In this document: positions 34,413 to 43,220 of the stretch, in pieces | How the letters are laid out: each line of letters starts with the position of its first letter | How positions within the stretch are numbered: the first letter of the stretch is position 1 | Assembly: GCA_900129675.1 (NCBI GenBank) | Contig: FSRD01000002.1 | Span: forward strand, 1,302,001-1,366,000 | Origin: Bradyrhizobium erythrophlei | GTDB lineage: Bacteria > Pseudomonadota > Alphaproteobacteria > Rhizobiales > Xanthobacteraceae | Reading direction: 5' to 3' | Length of the DNA: 64,000 nt | Position numbers and translations under genes: made by a program | Notes under the pieces: model-generated | What the model saw: the letters and a program-made list of their open reading frames with translations, nothing else | Databases searched by the model: none | What the model was told of the DNA's origin: nothing

Positions 34413-35813
34413 TTATTGTACGACTTCTCCATGCAGCGCGAGGTCGAGGCCCTCGCGTTCGACATCCTGCGTCACGCGCAGCCCGACGAACATCTTGACC
34501 ACGAACAGGATGATCAGGCTGACCACGGCATCATATACGAATACGGTGGCGACGCCGATGCACTGGTTGAAGAACTGAGCAACGTTCCCCTCCAGCGCGC
34601 CTGCGGTTCCGCCATATTGCTCGACCGCGAACACCCCGGTCAGCAGCGCGCCGATGATACCGCCAACCGCGTGCACGCCGAAGCAATCCAGCGCATCGTC
34701 ATAGCTGAACAAGCGCTTCAGCCCGGTGCATCCCCAGTAGCAGACAGCGCCCGCGGCCACGCCGATGGCAAAGGCGCCGACGGGGCCGACGAAGCCGGAA
34801 GCCGGCGTAATGGCGACGAGGCCCGCGACCGCACCGGAGCAGATGCCGACGACGGTCGGCTTGCCCTTCAGCGCCCATTCCACCAGCATCCAGGTGAACC
34901 CGGCGACAGCGGTGGCAATCTGGGTCACCAGCATGGCCATGCCGGCCTGCATGCCTGCCGACACGGCAGAGCCCGCGTTGAAACCGAACCAGCCAACCCA
35001 CAGCAGCGAGGCGCCGATGAAGGTGAGCACCATGTTGTGCGCCGGCCCGGTCTCCTTGCGCTTTCCGAGCATGATGGCGCACATCAGTCCGGCGACGCCG
35101 GCGTTGATGTGCACGACCGTGCCGCCCGCGAAATCGAGTACCTTCACCAACGCGGCATCGTTGCCGGAGGAGAAGATCCCGTCAGGTCCCCAGACCCAGT
35201 GCGCGATCGGCGCATAGACGAAAATCGCCCACAGGCCGATGAACCAGAGCATGGCCGAGAATTTCATGCGCTCGGCGAACGCGCCGGCAATCAGCGCCGG
35301 CGTAATGATGGCGAAGGTCATCTGGAAGCAGATGTAGACGCTTTCCGGGATGGTCGCAGCGAGCGGATTGGGATTGCCGATACCTCCCTTGCCGATGTCG
35401 CTCAGGATGTCCTTGAGGAACATGCGGTCCAGGCCGCCGATAAAGGGCGTGCCGGCGCGAAACGCCATGCTGTAGGTGACGAGCGCGAACAGGATGGTGA
35501 CGAGGCAGGTGACGGCGAAACTGGTCATCACGGTGTCGCCGACGTTCTTCTTGCGCACCATGCCGCCATAGAACAGCCCAAGGCCCGGGATCGTCATCAT
35601 CAGGACGAGTGCGACGGAAGCGAGCATCCAAGCGGTGTCGCCGGAATTGGGAGTGCACTTCTCGAGAATCTTGCCCCCGCAGGCTGGCGGGCCCGCGTCT
35701 TCCGCGAATGCGATGTCACTCAGTAGAAAGCAGAGCAGCGCAGTCCCCAAGAGAGCAGCCACGAAAGGTACGAGTCTTTGCCGCGCGTATTTCCAGGATT
35801 CCATTGTCTCCAC
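34413..35813 (-). CDS. amtB: Ammonium transporter AmtB/Amt
   Basis: A 466-residue channel with a cleaved N-terminal signal (LVPFVAALLGTALLCFLLSD) and 11 helices. The conserved elements are present: GDTAWMLASVALVLMMTIPG with GLGLFYGGMVRKKNV, the structural Asp in VLDFAGGTVVHINAGVAGL, which also holds the first pore His, and the second pore His in LDCFGVHAVGGIIGALLTG. It imports ammonium. No glnK gene is adjacent, which is unusual since the two are commonly linked; the regulator may lie elsewhere. A GAGG site lies before the ATG. Confidence 0.95.
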   Translation of the reverse strand: METMESWKYARQRLVPFVAALLGTALLCFLLSDIAFAEDAGPPACGGKILEKCTPNSGDTAWMLASVALVLMMTIPGLGLFYGGMVRKKNVGDTVMTSFAVTCLVTILFALVTYSMAFRAGTPFIGGLDRMFLKDILSDIGKGGIGNPNPLAATIPESVYICFQMTFAIITPALIAGAFAERMKFSAMLWFIGLWAIFVYAPIAHWVWGPDGIFSSGNDAALVKVLDFAGGTVVHINAGVAGLMCAIMLGKRKETGPAHNMVLTFIGASLLWVGWFGFNAGSAVSAGMQAGMAMLVTQIATAVAGFTWMLVEWALKGKPTVVGICSGAVAGLVAITPASGFVGPVGAFAIGVAAGAVCYWGCTGLKRLFSYDDALDCFGVHAVGGIIGALLTGVFAVEQYGGTAGALEGNVAQFFNQCIGVATVFVYDAVVSLIILFVVKMFVGLRVTQDVEREGLDLALHGEVVQ

Positions 35814-36395
35814 TCCTCGTCACAAGAGATGTCGGTTAAGATTTACCTAGCCTTCCCCCAGTCTCTCCATTTGCGAACGCCAACGGCGCGTTCGATCGGG
35901 CGAGGCGAGGATGTTGTCCTCGCCCGCCGGTTTCCTTCTCGCTGTAGTTTGAATGGCCGTCGTGATCGCGCCGCTCCGTTGCTCGGGGGCGACAACAAGA
36001 TCCGTCCTGACGATGGGCGCAAAAGCCGACGCTATGCTCGGCGCTCCGGTGAATGCGCCGGCCTCAAACGACGGGAGATTGGTAGCGAATGGCCCCATGG
36101 CTTACCGGCCTTTCCCCGCTGCTTAGCCAGGGTCGGACAATGCCGTTGACGTTCCCGCATCCAATTTTTAACCTTTTCAATCAAGATTCATGCCATCGAT
36201 GTTGTTCGCACAACCTATTGATTTGTCATCGATTCCAGTTCGCGCGACCGGAACAATTCGGTCTTTTGCCGATTCTTGTGGCAGGCATGTGCCTATGAAA
36301 ACGGCAGTGCTGGGCGGTTGAGCAGACTGCGGGGGCTTCCAATCCCGAAGCTGGTATAGAACCGAAGGAAGCCATCGCGCTTTTTTGGAGCGTCC
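35814..36395. other. 582-base gap between amtB and tail sheath gene
   Basis: No gene is supported. It contains the hairpin listed at 35904-35924 and, further right, an AT-richer stretch around 36160-36300 suited to a promoter for the sheath gene, though no clear -35/-10 pair was identified. A short ATG frame near 36295 ends after eight codons. Confidence 0.4.
35904..35924. repeat. 8-bp stem hairpin upstream of amtB
   Basis: GGCGAGGA-TGTTG-TCCTCGCC can form a stable stem-loop. It lacks a following T-run on either strand, so it is either a weak terminator or a leader structure. Confidence 0.45.
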
Positions 36396-37916
36396 ATGCC
36401 GATCCCGGTTAAATATCCCGGCGTCTTCGTCCAGGAGATCCCCAGCGGCAACGTCACCATCACCGGTGTCGAAACCTCTATCACAGCCTTTGTCGGTCGC
36501 ACGGTGATGGGGCCGCTTGCGCCGATGCACTGCTTCAGTGCAGCGGATTTCGAGCGCGCCTTTGGTGGACGGGCCGCTGGTTATCCGCTGGGTGATGCCG
36601 TCTGGGATTTCTTTGGCAACGGCGGCAGCCATGCGATCATCGTGCGCGTGTTCAAGGCGCCGGCCGGAGCGGGGGACGGGCTGGCGCGCGCCGAGGGCGG
36701 CGGATTGACGCTGGTGGCGGCAGCGCCCGGCGCCTGGCCCAATGGCCGTCTGTTGATGTCGATCGACGCCACGCTTGGCTCCGTCGATTCGTTCAATCTG
36801 GCGCTGACCTACAAGGCGCCCGACGGCAGCGAAACCGTCGAACGCTTTCAAGACGTCTCGATCAACGGCGACGCCGGGCCGCACAGACTGGACCAGGTGC
36901 TGGAGACGCAGTCGAAGCTCGCCCGCGTGCCGGGTGATCGGCTGCCGGTGGCCACGCCGACGGCCGTCACCGATGTCCCGTTTGCCGGCGGCGCCGACAG
37001 CGCCGGTCTTGATGCCGCGGACCTCACGGGCGATCCGGAACTGCACACCGGCATCTACGCGCTCGACGATGTCGATCTGTTCAACCTCATGTGCATTCCG
37101 CCTGATCCGGCGGATGCCGACTACGGCGATCTCGAGACGCTGTATCAAGCCGGGGCGCTGTATTGCCTGAAACGCCGCGCGATGCTGATCCTTGACCCAC
37201 CGAAGGCATGGAGCGACCACGCCCGCCAGGGCAGGATCGACCAAATCCAGCCGGCCGATCTTGGAATCGGCGGACCGGAGCTGGAGGCACGCAATTGCGC
37301 CGTCTATTTCCCGCGGATCAGGAAAGCGGATCCCAAGACCGGCCAGATCGAAACCTTCCCGGTCTGCGGCGCGATCGCCGGCATCTTCGCGGCGACGGAC
37401 AATCTGCGCGGGCTGTGGAAGGCGCCGGCCGGCATCACGGCCGGTATCGGCGGCATCAATGGGCTCGAGTTCGACCTCAACGATGACCAGAACGGGGAAC
37501 TCAATCCCCTTGGCATCAACTGTCTGCGCAATTTTCCGGTCGAGGGTCCGGTAGTGTGGGGCGCGCGCACGCTGCGCGGCGCGGATATGTTATCGGATGA
37601 TTACAAATACGTTCCGGTGCGGCGGCTCACGCTCTTCATCGAGGAGAGCCTCTATCGCGGTACCAAATTCGCTGTGTTCGAGCCCAATGATGAAGCCCTC
37701 TGGTCGACATTGCGGCAGACCATCGGGGCGTTCATGACCGATCTCTCCCGGCAGGGCGCGTTTTATGGCTACGACGTGGCCTGCGACCGGACCACCACCA
37801 CGCAAGCCGACATCGATCGCGGGGTGGTCAACGTTCGCGTCGCCTTCGCCCCGGTGAAGCCGGCCGAATTCATCGTGCTGCAGATTCAACAGCTCGCCGG
37901 CCAGACTGCACCGTAG
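36396..37916 (+). CDS. Contractile phage-tail-like sheath protein (orphan)
   Basis: A 506-residue protein of the phage tail sheath family, as found in myophages, R-type pyocins and extracellular contractile injection systems. It opens YPGVFVQEIPSGNVTITGVE then TSITAFVGRTVMGP, the standard N-terminal arm. The C-terminal domain reads VWGARTLRGADMLSDDYKYV then PVRRLTLFIEESLYRGTKFA and ENPNDE-type FEPNDEALWSTLRQTIGAFM, ending with NVRVAFAPVKPAEFIVLQIQ. No tube, baseplate, spike or ATPase gene is adjacent; neighbours are a transporter and an RNA methyltransferase. It may belong to a scattered injection system or be a remnant. Confidence 0.9.
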   Translation: MPIPVKYPGVFVQEIPSGNVTITGVETSITAFVGRTVMGPLAPMHCFSAADFERAFGGRAAGYPLGDAVWDFFGNGGSHAIIVRVFKAPAGAGDGLARAEGGGLTLVAAAPGAWPNGRLLMSIDATLGSVDSFNLALTYKAPDGSETVERFQDVSINGDAGPHRLDQVLETQSKLARVPGDRLPVATPTAVTDVPFAGGADSAGLDAADLTGDPELHTGIYALDDVDLFNLMCIPPDPADADYGDLETLYQAGALYCLKRRAMLILDPPKAWSDHARQGRIDQIQPADLGIGGPELEARNCAVYFPRIRKADPKTGQIETFPVCGAIAGIFAATDNLRGLWKAPAGITAGIGGINGLEFDLNDDQNGELNPLGINCLRNFPVEGPVVWGARTLRGADMLSDDYKYVPVRRLTLFIEESLYRGTKFAVFEPNDEALWSTLRQTIGAFMTDLSRQGAFYGYDVACDRTTTTQADIDRGVVNVRVAFAPVKPAEFIVLQIQQLAGQTAP

Positions 37917-37938
37917 CGTAGGGAGTTGCCCGGATACC

Positions 37939-39153
37939 ATGGCATCTGAGAGGATCATTTTGCGCGACGCCAAACAGGGTGCCGATCCTGACATGGTGAC
38001 GTTTCTGGCGCGTTCCGTCCGGGGCCTCGAATGGCTGGCGGCGGCCGAGATCGAGACGGAACTGGAAGGCGAGATCATCGAAGTCGGGCATCGCGAAATC
38101 ATTTTCAATGCGCGCCATGATTCGAAAATATCGCAGCTCGGCAGCATCGACGATCTGTTCATCGTCTGCGGGACAATCGACGCCGTCGACCGCACACGCG
38201 CGAGTCTGTCGAGATTGGCGGAGGGGTTACGAAAGCTTCCGCTCGCGCGCTTCCTGGCGAAGGTCGAGAAGTTTCGCCCCGTTCGGCGATCATCGGGCTT
38301 CGAAGTCGTCGGCAGCTTTCTCGGACGCCGGAACTACAATCGCAAGGAGATTGAAACCTCAGCGGGAGAAGCGATCGCCGGGATCGTGAGCCTGCCGTTC
38401 TTCGATCACGATTTGATTGATCCGGGCGCCGTCGATGTCAGCTTTCGAATTCACATCCGGGATACCCAGGCCATCGTCGGGCTCCGCGTCACCTCGCGTC
38501 CGCTGCATCGCCGAGATTACCGGACAGCCTCGATCCCGGGCGCACTGCATCCGCCGGTGGCGTTTGCGATGGCAATGCTGGGCGGCGCTCAGCCGGGTCA
38601 TCTCATCACCGATCCATGCTGCGGAACCGGAACCTTGCTGATAGAGGCCAAGCGTCTGATGCCGGATGCCGTAACGGTCGGCTCCGACTTCAGCGAGGTC
38701 TCGCTGCAGGCCGCGCGCAGCAACGGCATCAACGCCGGTTGCGCGTTGCGGCTTGCCAGAGCCGACCTCGGCCGATTGCCGTATCGTGACGGCTCGGCGG
38801 ACTGTATGCTGGCGAATTTGCCGTGGGGGCAGGCCGTGCAGCCGGAAGGAATTGTCCGGAACGATATTGGGTTGGCGATCTCCGAGATACTCCGCGTCCT
38901 TGCGCGCGATGGCAACGCCGTTCTGCTGATGCCGCCTGCCGACGACGTGCTCGATAAGAGGTGCCGGACCCTGTGGCCTATTCCAATAAGGGTGGCCGGG
39001 CGCTGGACCACGATTTACGTCGTGGCCGGCAACAAATACGCGAACAGGCACCCGGCCTGTCTCGATACGCGCTACGGGCCCTCGCTGCAGCGGATGTGGG
39101 ACAGGTTCGGCGATATCGCCGTCGTCGGAGCGCCCGCTGACGGAGCGGCGTAG
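37939..39153 (+). CDS. THUMP-type RNA (guanine-N2) methyltransferase
   Basis: A 404-residue class I methyltransferase. The N-terminal half (FLARSVRGLEWLAAAEIETE onward) is a ferredoxin/THUMP-like RNA-binding region. The C-terminal half has SAM motif I in LITDPCCGTGTLLIEAKRLM, the acidic strand VTVGSDFSEVSLQAARSNG and the catalytic motif ANLPWGQAV, a variant of N-(L/I)-P-Y. These are the marks of UPF0020/RlmL/Trm11-type enzymes that methylate guanine N2 in tRNA or rRNA. It lies 22 bases after the sheath gene on the same strand, so they may be co-transcribed; no functional link is known. Confidence 0.82.
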   Translation: MASERIILRDAKQGADPDMVTFLARSVRGLEWLAAAEIETELEGEIIEVGHREIIFNARHDSKISQLGSIDDLFIVCGTIDAVDRTRASLSRLAEGLRKLPLARFLAKVEKFRPVRRSSGFEVVGSFLGRRNYNRKEIETSAGEAIAGIVSLPFFDHDLIDPGAVDVSFRIHIRDTQAIVGLRVTSRPLHRRDYRTASIPGALHPPVAFAMAMLGGAQPGHLITDPCCGTGTLLIEAKRLMPDAVTVGSDFSEVSLQAARSNGINAGCALRLARADLGRLPYRDGSADCMLANLPWGQAVQPEGIVRNDIGLAISEILRVLARDGNAVLLMPPADDVLDKRCRTLWPIPIRVAGRWTTIYVVAGNKYANRHPACLDTRYGPSLQRMWDRFGDIAVVGAPADGAA

Positions 39154-39170
39154 CCTGGGCCTGTTCGCTC

Positions 39171-39308
39171 TCACCTCGCCACTTCGCTCCATTCCGGACA
39201 GGTGCGCTGCTCGACCGGAATCAGCCACGCCCTGTAGTTGGTCTGGTCGATCACCTCGGCGGGCAGGATGATCTTCTCCGGCACGGGTTCATGCTTGAGG
39301 CGCATGTC
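39171..39308 (-). pseudogene. C-terminal remnant of a periplasmic binding protein
   Basis: The reverse strand reads MRLKHEPVPEKIILPAEVID then QTNYRAWLIPVEQRTCPEW and a stop. The VPEKIILPAEVIDQTN block resembles the C-terminal end of ribose-type ABC sugar-binding proteins. Everything upstream is missing because the cupin remnant begins at the same place. The family call is from a short match and is tentative. Confidence 0.4.
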
Positions 39309-39521
39309 GCGCGTCACAAGCATCAGGTTCAGGAGCAGATCTATCATGTCCTTGAAGGCGAGGGCCTGATGGAAATCGCCGGAAAAAATCACGTCGTGCG
39401 CAGGCACGACTTCATCTTCCTGCCGCCCGGCGTCGAACACGCCATCTCCAATTCGGGTCTGGCTGATCTGGTGTTTCTGGTGATCACCTCGCCGGTGACG
39501 GATGACGAGAAGCCGATCTAG
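39291..39521 (+). pseudogene. Truncated cupin-domain protein
   Basis: A 76-residue cupin fragment: ARHKHQVQEQIYHVLEGEGL, then MEIAGKNHVVRRHDFIFLPP and GVEHAISNSGLADLVFLVIT. The second conserved motif and most of the barrel are present, but the N-terminal part expected before the QEQIY strand is absent, no ribosome site precedes the ATG, and upstream codons belong to the fragment on the other strand. It is most simply a gene cut by a rearrangement; a minimal functional cupin cannot be excluded. Confidence 0.55.
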
Positions 39522-39560
39522 TTGATGCGAGCTGCGCAGGAAGTCATTCCCGCGCAAAGC

Positions 39561-39965
39561 TCATTCAATCTTGGCACGATCGAATAATTGCCGTGTGGTC
39601 GTTCCGTTGGCATGGTTATCGATGATGCGAAGCTGGGCGCCGGCGCCGACAACTTCAAAGAAGAGCTTGTCGTCCTTGGCGTTGTCGCGCCAACGTCCGG
39701 GCTCGTTGGCCCATACGATGCGATTGCCCTCCAGCCGGCATCGATAGGCCCAGACGAAATTGTCGATCGGGCGCGCATAGGTCAGCATCACGACACCGTC
39801 AGGGGCGGTCCTCGTTTGCATGAGTTTGGGATCGCGGTCCGTGATCGCTGCCATCGCCGTTCGGCAAATGGCCGGCGGGTCGAATGACGGCTCGGCGGAT
39901 GCCGGCGATGCGACCGCCAGGACCATCGAAACCGCCAGTAAATCGCGGAGGAAACGCATTTTCAT
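39561..39965 (-). CDS. Secreted hypothetical protein
   Basis: A 134-residue protein with signal peptide MKMRFLRDLLAVSMVLAVAS then PASAEPSFDPP, a single pair of cysteines in the mature part (ICRTAMAAITDRDPKLM and YRCRLEGNRIVWANEPGRWR) and an all-beta-looking C-terminus. ATG 39965 is chosen for the signal peptide and a GGAG nine bases upstream. It resembles conserved periplasmic proteins of bradyrhizobia with no known role. It is divergent from the sulP gene, with only about 60 bases between starts. Confidence 0.7.
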   Translation of the reverse strand: MKMRFLRDLLAVSMVLAVASPASAEPSFDPPAICRTAMAAITDRDPKLMQTRTAPDGVVMLTYARPIDNFVWAYRCRLEGNRIVWANEPGRWRDNAKDDKLFFEVVGAGAQLRIIDNHANGTTTRQLFDRAKIE

Positions 39966-40026
39966 CGGATGGCTCCAAGGCTGGTCATCGGCTATCATGC
40001 CCGAATCTGGACCGGTTTGCCCCACC

Positions 40027-41314
40027 ATGCCCGATGGCTCCGCCTCTTCCCATCTCTATCGTCCGAAACTCGCCACCGTGCTGGCCGAGGGATACAATCT
40101 CGGCTGCTTTCGCAGGGATATGCTGGCGGCATTGACCGTCAGCATCGTTGCGCTGCCGCTGTCGATGGCGATCGCTGTGGCCTCGGGGGGTGTCGCCGGA
40201 ACGGGGATTATACGCCGCCGTCATCGGCGGCTTCCTGGTGTCGGCACTGGGCGGCAGCCGGTATCAGATTGGCGGTCCCGCCGGCGCGTTCATCGTTCTG
40301 GTGGCGGCTACCGTTACCAAATTCGGCCTCGATGGGCTTTTGCTCACGGTTTTCGTGTCGGGCTTCATGCTGACGCTGATCGGGCTGCTTCGGCTTGGCG
40401 CGCTCATTCGGTACATTCCGCATGCGGTGACGGTCGGCTTCACCTGCGGCATCGCGGTCACGATCTTCGCCAGTCAGATCCGGGATCTCGGCGGTTTGGC
40501 GCTGCCCGCCGCCGAACCGGGACCGCTGTTGCCGAAGCTCGCCATGCTCGGCCAGGCCTTGCCGACCATCAGCCTGGCCGCGTTCGCCGTCGGCGCCGGA
40601 TCGGCGGCATTGATCTTTTTGCTGCGGCGCCTGCTGCCAACTTGGCCCGGGATGCTGATCGCGGTCGTCCTTGCCTCATTGGCGGCGTGGCTGTTCCATC
40701 TTCCCGTCGAGACCATCGGGAGTCATTTCGGCGAACTGCCGCACGGCTTGCCAGCGCCTCGATGGCCATCGATCTCGTTCTCATCGCTGCGCGAGATTCT
40801 CCCGGCGGCGATATCCTTCACGCTTCTTGGGGCCGTCGAGAGCCTGCTTTCAGCCAAAGTCGCTGACGGCATGACGGGGCGCAAGCACCGTTACAATATG
40901 GAAGTCGTGGCGCAAGGCATCGCGAATATAGCGTCAGCCTTGTTCGGCGGCATCAGTGTCACCGGTACGATCGCCCGCACGGCCACCAATATTCGCGCGG
41001 GCGCATGCAGCCCGGTCGCCGGCATGGCGCATGCGCTGTTTGTGCTGATCTTCATGCTCGTCGCCGCTCCTCTGGCGAGTTTCATCCCGCTGTCGGCCCT
41101 GGCCGGTGTGCTGGTGGTGGTGTGCTGGAACATGGCGGAAAAGGAGGATTTCTTTTTTCTGCTGCATGACTGGCGCACCGGCAGTGTGCTGATGGCCACC
41201 TTCGGCTTCACGCTGGTGGTGGATCTCACGTTTGGCATCATCGCCGGGTGCGTGCTGGCGGCGGCGTTCACCGTCGTCGACCGCGTCAATCACTGGCGGC
41301 GCGCTGAGCCCTGA
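40027..41314 (+). pseudogene. SulP-family anion transporter, frameshifted
   Basis: The gene starts at ATG 40027 (MPDGSASSHLYRPKLATVLA) and runs through FRRDMLAALTVSIVALPLSM to AIAVASG, then leaves frame at a G6 tract (40185-40190). The remaining helices continue one frame over: VSPERGLYAAVIGGFLVSAL, SRYQIGGPAGAFIVLVAATV, up to TFGIIAGCVLAAAFTVVDRV. Removing one G gives a 428-residue SulP protein lacking a STAS domain. It would carry sulfate, bicarbonate or a similar anion. As written it is broken; sequencing error in a homopolymer is equally possible. Confidence 0.82.
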
Positions 41315-41500
41315 GTCGTTTTCAGCGCGCGGCCGCAAGGCCGAATCACGGGGAGACCGCGGTGCACCTCCTTCGTTCCATGTTTGCCTGGGATCGCGAC
41401 GGCGCTTTGGACTTTGCCGCGGCGCGTTCCATTTGACCGCGCGGAACAGGCTGGCCGAGCTTGCGGATGGCCGGAATCCGTTCCTTAGTTAACAGCTTTT

Positions 41501-42256
41501 CTAGACGCGCGGCCGCAGCGAACGCTGCATGTCCATCGTGTAGGTGTAGCGGCCTTCCGGATGGGTCGTGACCGTCACCTCGAACAGTTCTTCACGCTGG
41601 CCGTAATAGCGGCGGACCATGGTGAGCGCAGGCGATCCCGGCTTTACTCCAAGCGGCCTTGCGAGTTTTGCCGGCATCCCCCGCGCAAATACCTCGAGCT
41701 GGGCATATTCGATGGTCTCGCCATACATCTTCGCGATCTGCTCATGCACGGGCGTCCGGCCGTGATCGCGCCGGTCGACGACGCCGGAAAATTTCCGCAA
41801 CACATAGATTTCGGCCCAGCCGAGCGGCGCAGTAAACGCGTCGGCGCGACGGACGGCTTCAATCAGGAACCAGTGCTTGCCCGGCTCGCATTTCAACAGT
41901 GCGGCGAGCTTGCGGTCGGCCGTGATCTCGCCGCTGCGCACGACCTGGCGATAGGTTTCGTTGGAATATCGCAGCCATTCCGTCAGCGATTTGACGCTGT
42001 GGGTGAACAGCACCGGCGGCTCGGCCGCGATGACGACGGAGCCGAGCCCGGCGCGGCGAACGATCAGGCCTTGCTCGGTGATGATGCGCAGCGCCTCGCG
42101 CACGGTCTGGCGGCTTGCCGCATAGCGCGCCATCAACTCGGTCTCGGTCGGCAGGAGATCTCCGACCGGATAGGCGCCGAGCCTGATCGCTTTCTGCAAT
42201 TCGGCAGCGATGTCGCGATAGCGCGACGTCTTGGGTGTTTCCTGTTTAGGCGGCAT
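41501..42256 (-). CDS. GntR-family regulator with UTRA domain
   Basis: A 251-residue HutC-type regulator. The N-terminal winged HTH reads RYRDIAAELQKAIRLGAYPV then LLPTETELMARYAASRQTVR and EALRIITEQGLIVRRAGLGS. The UTRA effector domain follows, with LEVFARGMPAKLARPLGV and YTYTMDMQRSLRPRV at the end. Its start overlaps the Gfo/Idh stop by 11 bases, so it is the last gene of the dehydrogenase operon and probably regulates it. A palindromic promoter region at 44927-44965 is a candidate target. Confidence 0.92.
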   Translation of the reverse strand: MPPKQETPKTSRYRDIAAELQKAIRLGAYPVGDLLPTETELMARYAASRQTVREALRIITEQGLIVRRAGLGSVVIAAEPPVLFTHSVKSLTEWLRYSNETYRQVVRSGEITADRKLAALLKCEPGKHWFLIEAVRRADAFTAPLGWAEIYVLRKFSGVVDRRDHGRTPVHEQIAKMYGETIEYAQLEVFARGMPAKLARPLGVKPGSPALTMVRRYYGQREELFEVTVTTHPEGRYTYTMDMQRSLRPRV

Positions 42257-43220
42257 CGCACTGAACCGGGCTTTGGGATTTCATCGACGCAAGCGCGGCC
42301 TCGAATGCCGACAGCGTCGCCAGCACCTCGGCTTCCGCGACCGGATACGGCCGCCTGCCATCGATCGCATCGACGAATGCATCGAGTTCGGCGCGCAGAA
42401 CATCGGTCGCCGGGTAGCTTTCCTGCCGGGGCTTGCTGCCGGAATTGCGCCTGATCAGCGTGGTTTCATCCAGCACCTCGGCGGAGCCCCTGGTCCCGAA
42501 CACATGAACCCGCCAGTAAAACGGGGTCGCCCGGATGGTCGACAACGTGCCGGTGACGCCATTGACAAAGTCCATCATCAGAACGGCCGTATCCAGCGGC
42601 GGCGGACCTCGTTCCCGCGAATTGAGCTGGGCATTAATGCGACGTAGTGGTCCCAGCAGGCTGACGAAGGCGTCCAGCACATGCAGCCCGGCGCCGGTCA
42701 GGCCGCCGCCGGGCGATTCCTCTTCGGATAGTCGCCAGCCCGCCGTGATGCTTTGCGAATTCTCGTTGCTGTTGTGGCCCTCGATATGAAGGATCGTGCC
42801 CAGCTCGCCGCTCGCCACCATGTCGCGCAGCGCGTGCATCGACGGCCAGAAACGCCGGTTGTGTCCGACGGCGAGCGTCACTCCCGCCTCGCTGCAGGCG
42901 GCGAACATGCGTGCCGCGTCAACGCGGTGCAGGGCCAGCGGCTTCTCGCAAAACACCTGTTTGCCTGCGGCGGCGCAGGCGATCACCTGTGCCGGATGCA
43001 GCGAGTGCGGCGTCGCCAATACAACAGCGTCGATGGCGGGATCCGCGAGGACGGCGTTCAGATCGTCGGTGAGGGCCAGATCGTGTTCGCTGCAAAAGCT
43101 CCGTGCCGCCGTCATGTCGGGCTCGACGCCGCGGACGATTTTCAGGCGTGCGTGGCCGCGCGATGCCTCGACGAGATTGCGGCCCCAGCGGCCGAGGCCG
43201 ACGATTGCGCCGTGGATCAT
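42246..43220 (-). CDS. Gfo/Idh/MocA-family NAD(P) oxidoreductase
   Basis: A 324-residue enzyme. The Rossmann motif is AIVGLGRWGRNLVEASRGHA, the EKP motif is KQVFCEKPLALHRVDAARMF, and the dimer/substrate domain has HIEGHNSNENSQSITAGWRL with GGGLTGAGLHVLDAFVSLLG. Members oxidise sugars, inositols or related polyols. It overlaps the gene on either side (4 bases with the upstream dehydrogenase, 11 with gntR), forming a tight catabolic operon. The substrate is unknown. Confidence 0.9.
   Translation of the reverse strand: MIHGAIVGLGRWGRNLVEASRGHARLKIVRGVEPDMTAARSFCSEHDLALTDDLNAVLADPAIDAVVLATPHSLHPAQVIACAAAGKQVFCEKPLALHRVDAARMFAACSEAGVTLAVGHNRRFWPSMHALRDMVASGELGTILHIEGHNSNENSQSITAGWRLSEEESPGGGLTGAGLHVLDAFVSLLGPLRRINAQLNSRERGPPPLDTAVLMMDFVNGVTGTLSTIRATPFYWRVHVFGTRGSAEVLDETTLIRRNSGSKPRQESYPATDVLRAELDAFVDAIDGRRPYPVAEAEVLATLSAFEAALASMKSQSPVQCDAA

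Noticed and set aside
34239..35726. A 495-codon plus-strand frame over amtB
   Set aside because: Shadow of the ammonium transporter, rich in His, Glu and Asp repeats as expected for antisense of membrane helices.
35904..35924. Rho-independent terminator for amtB or the sheath gene
   Set aside because: Stem is good but no T-run follows on either strand and it lies upstream of both genes.
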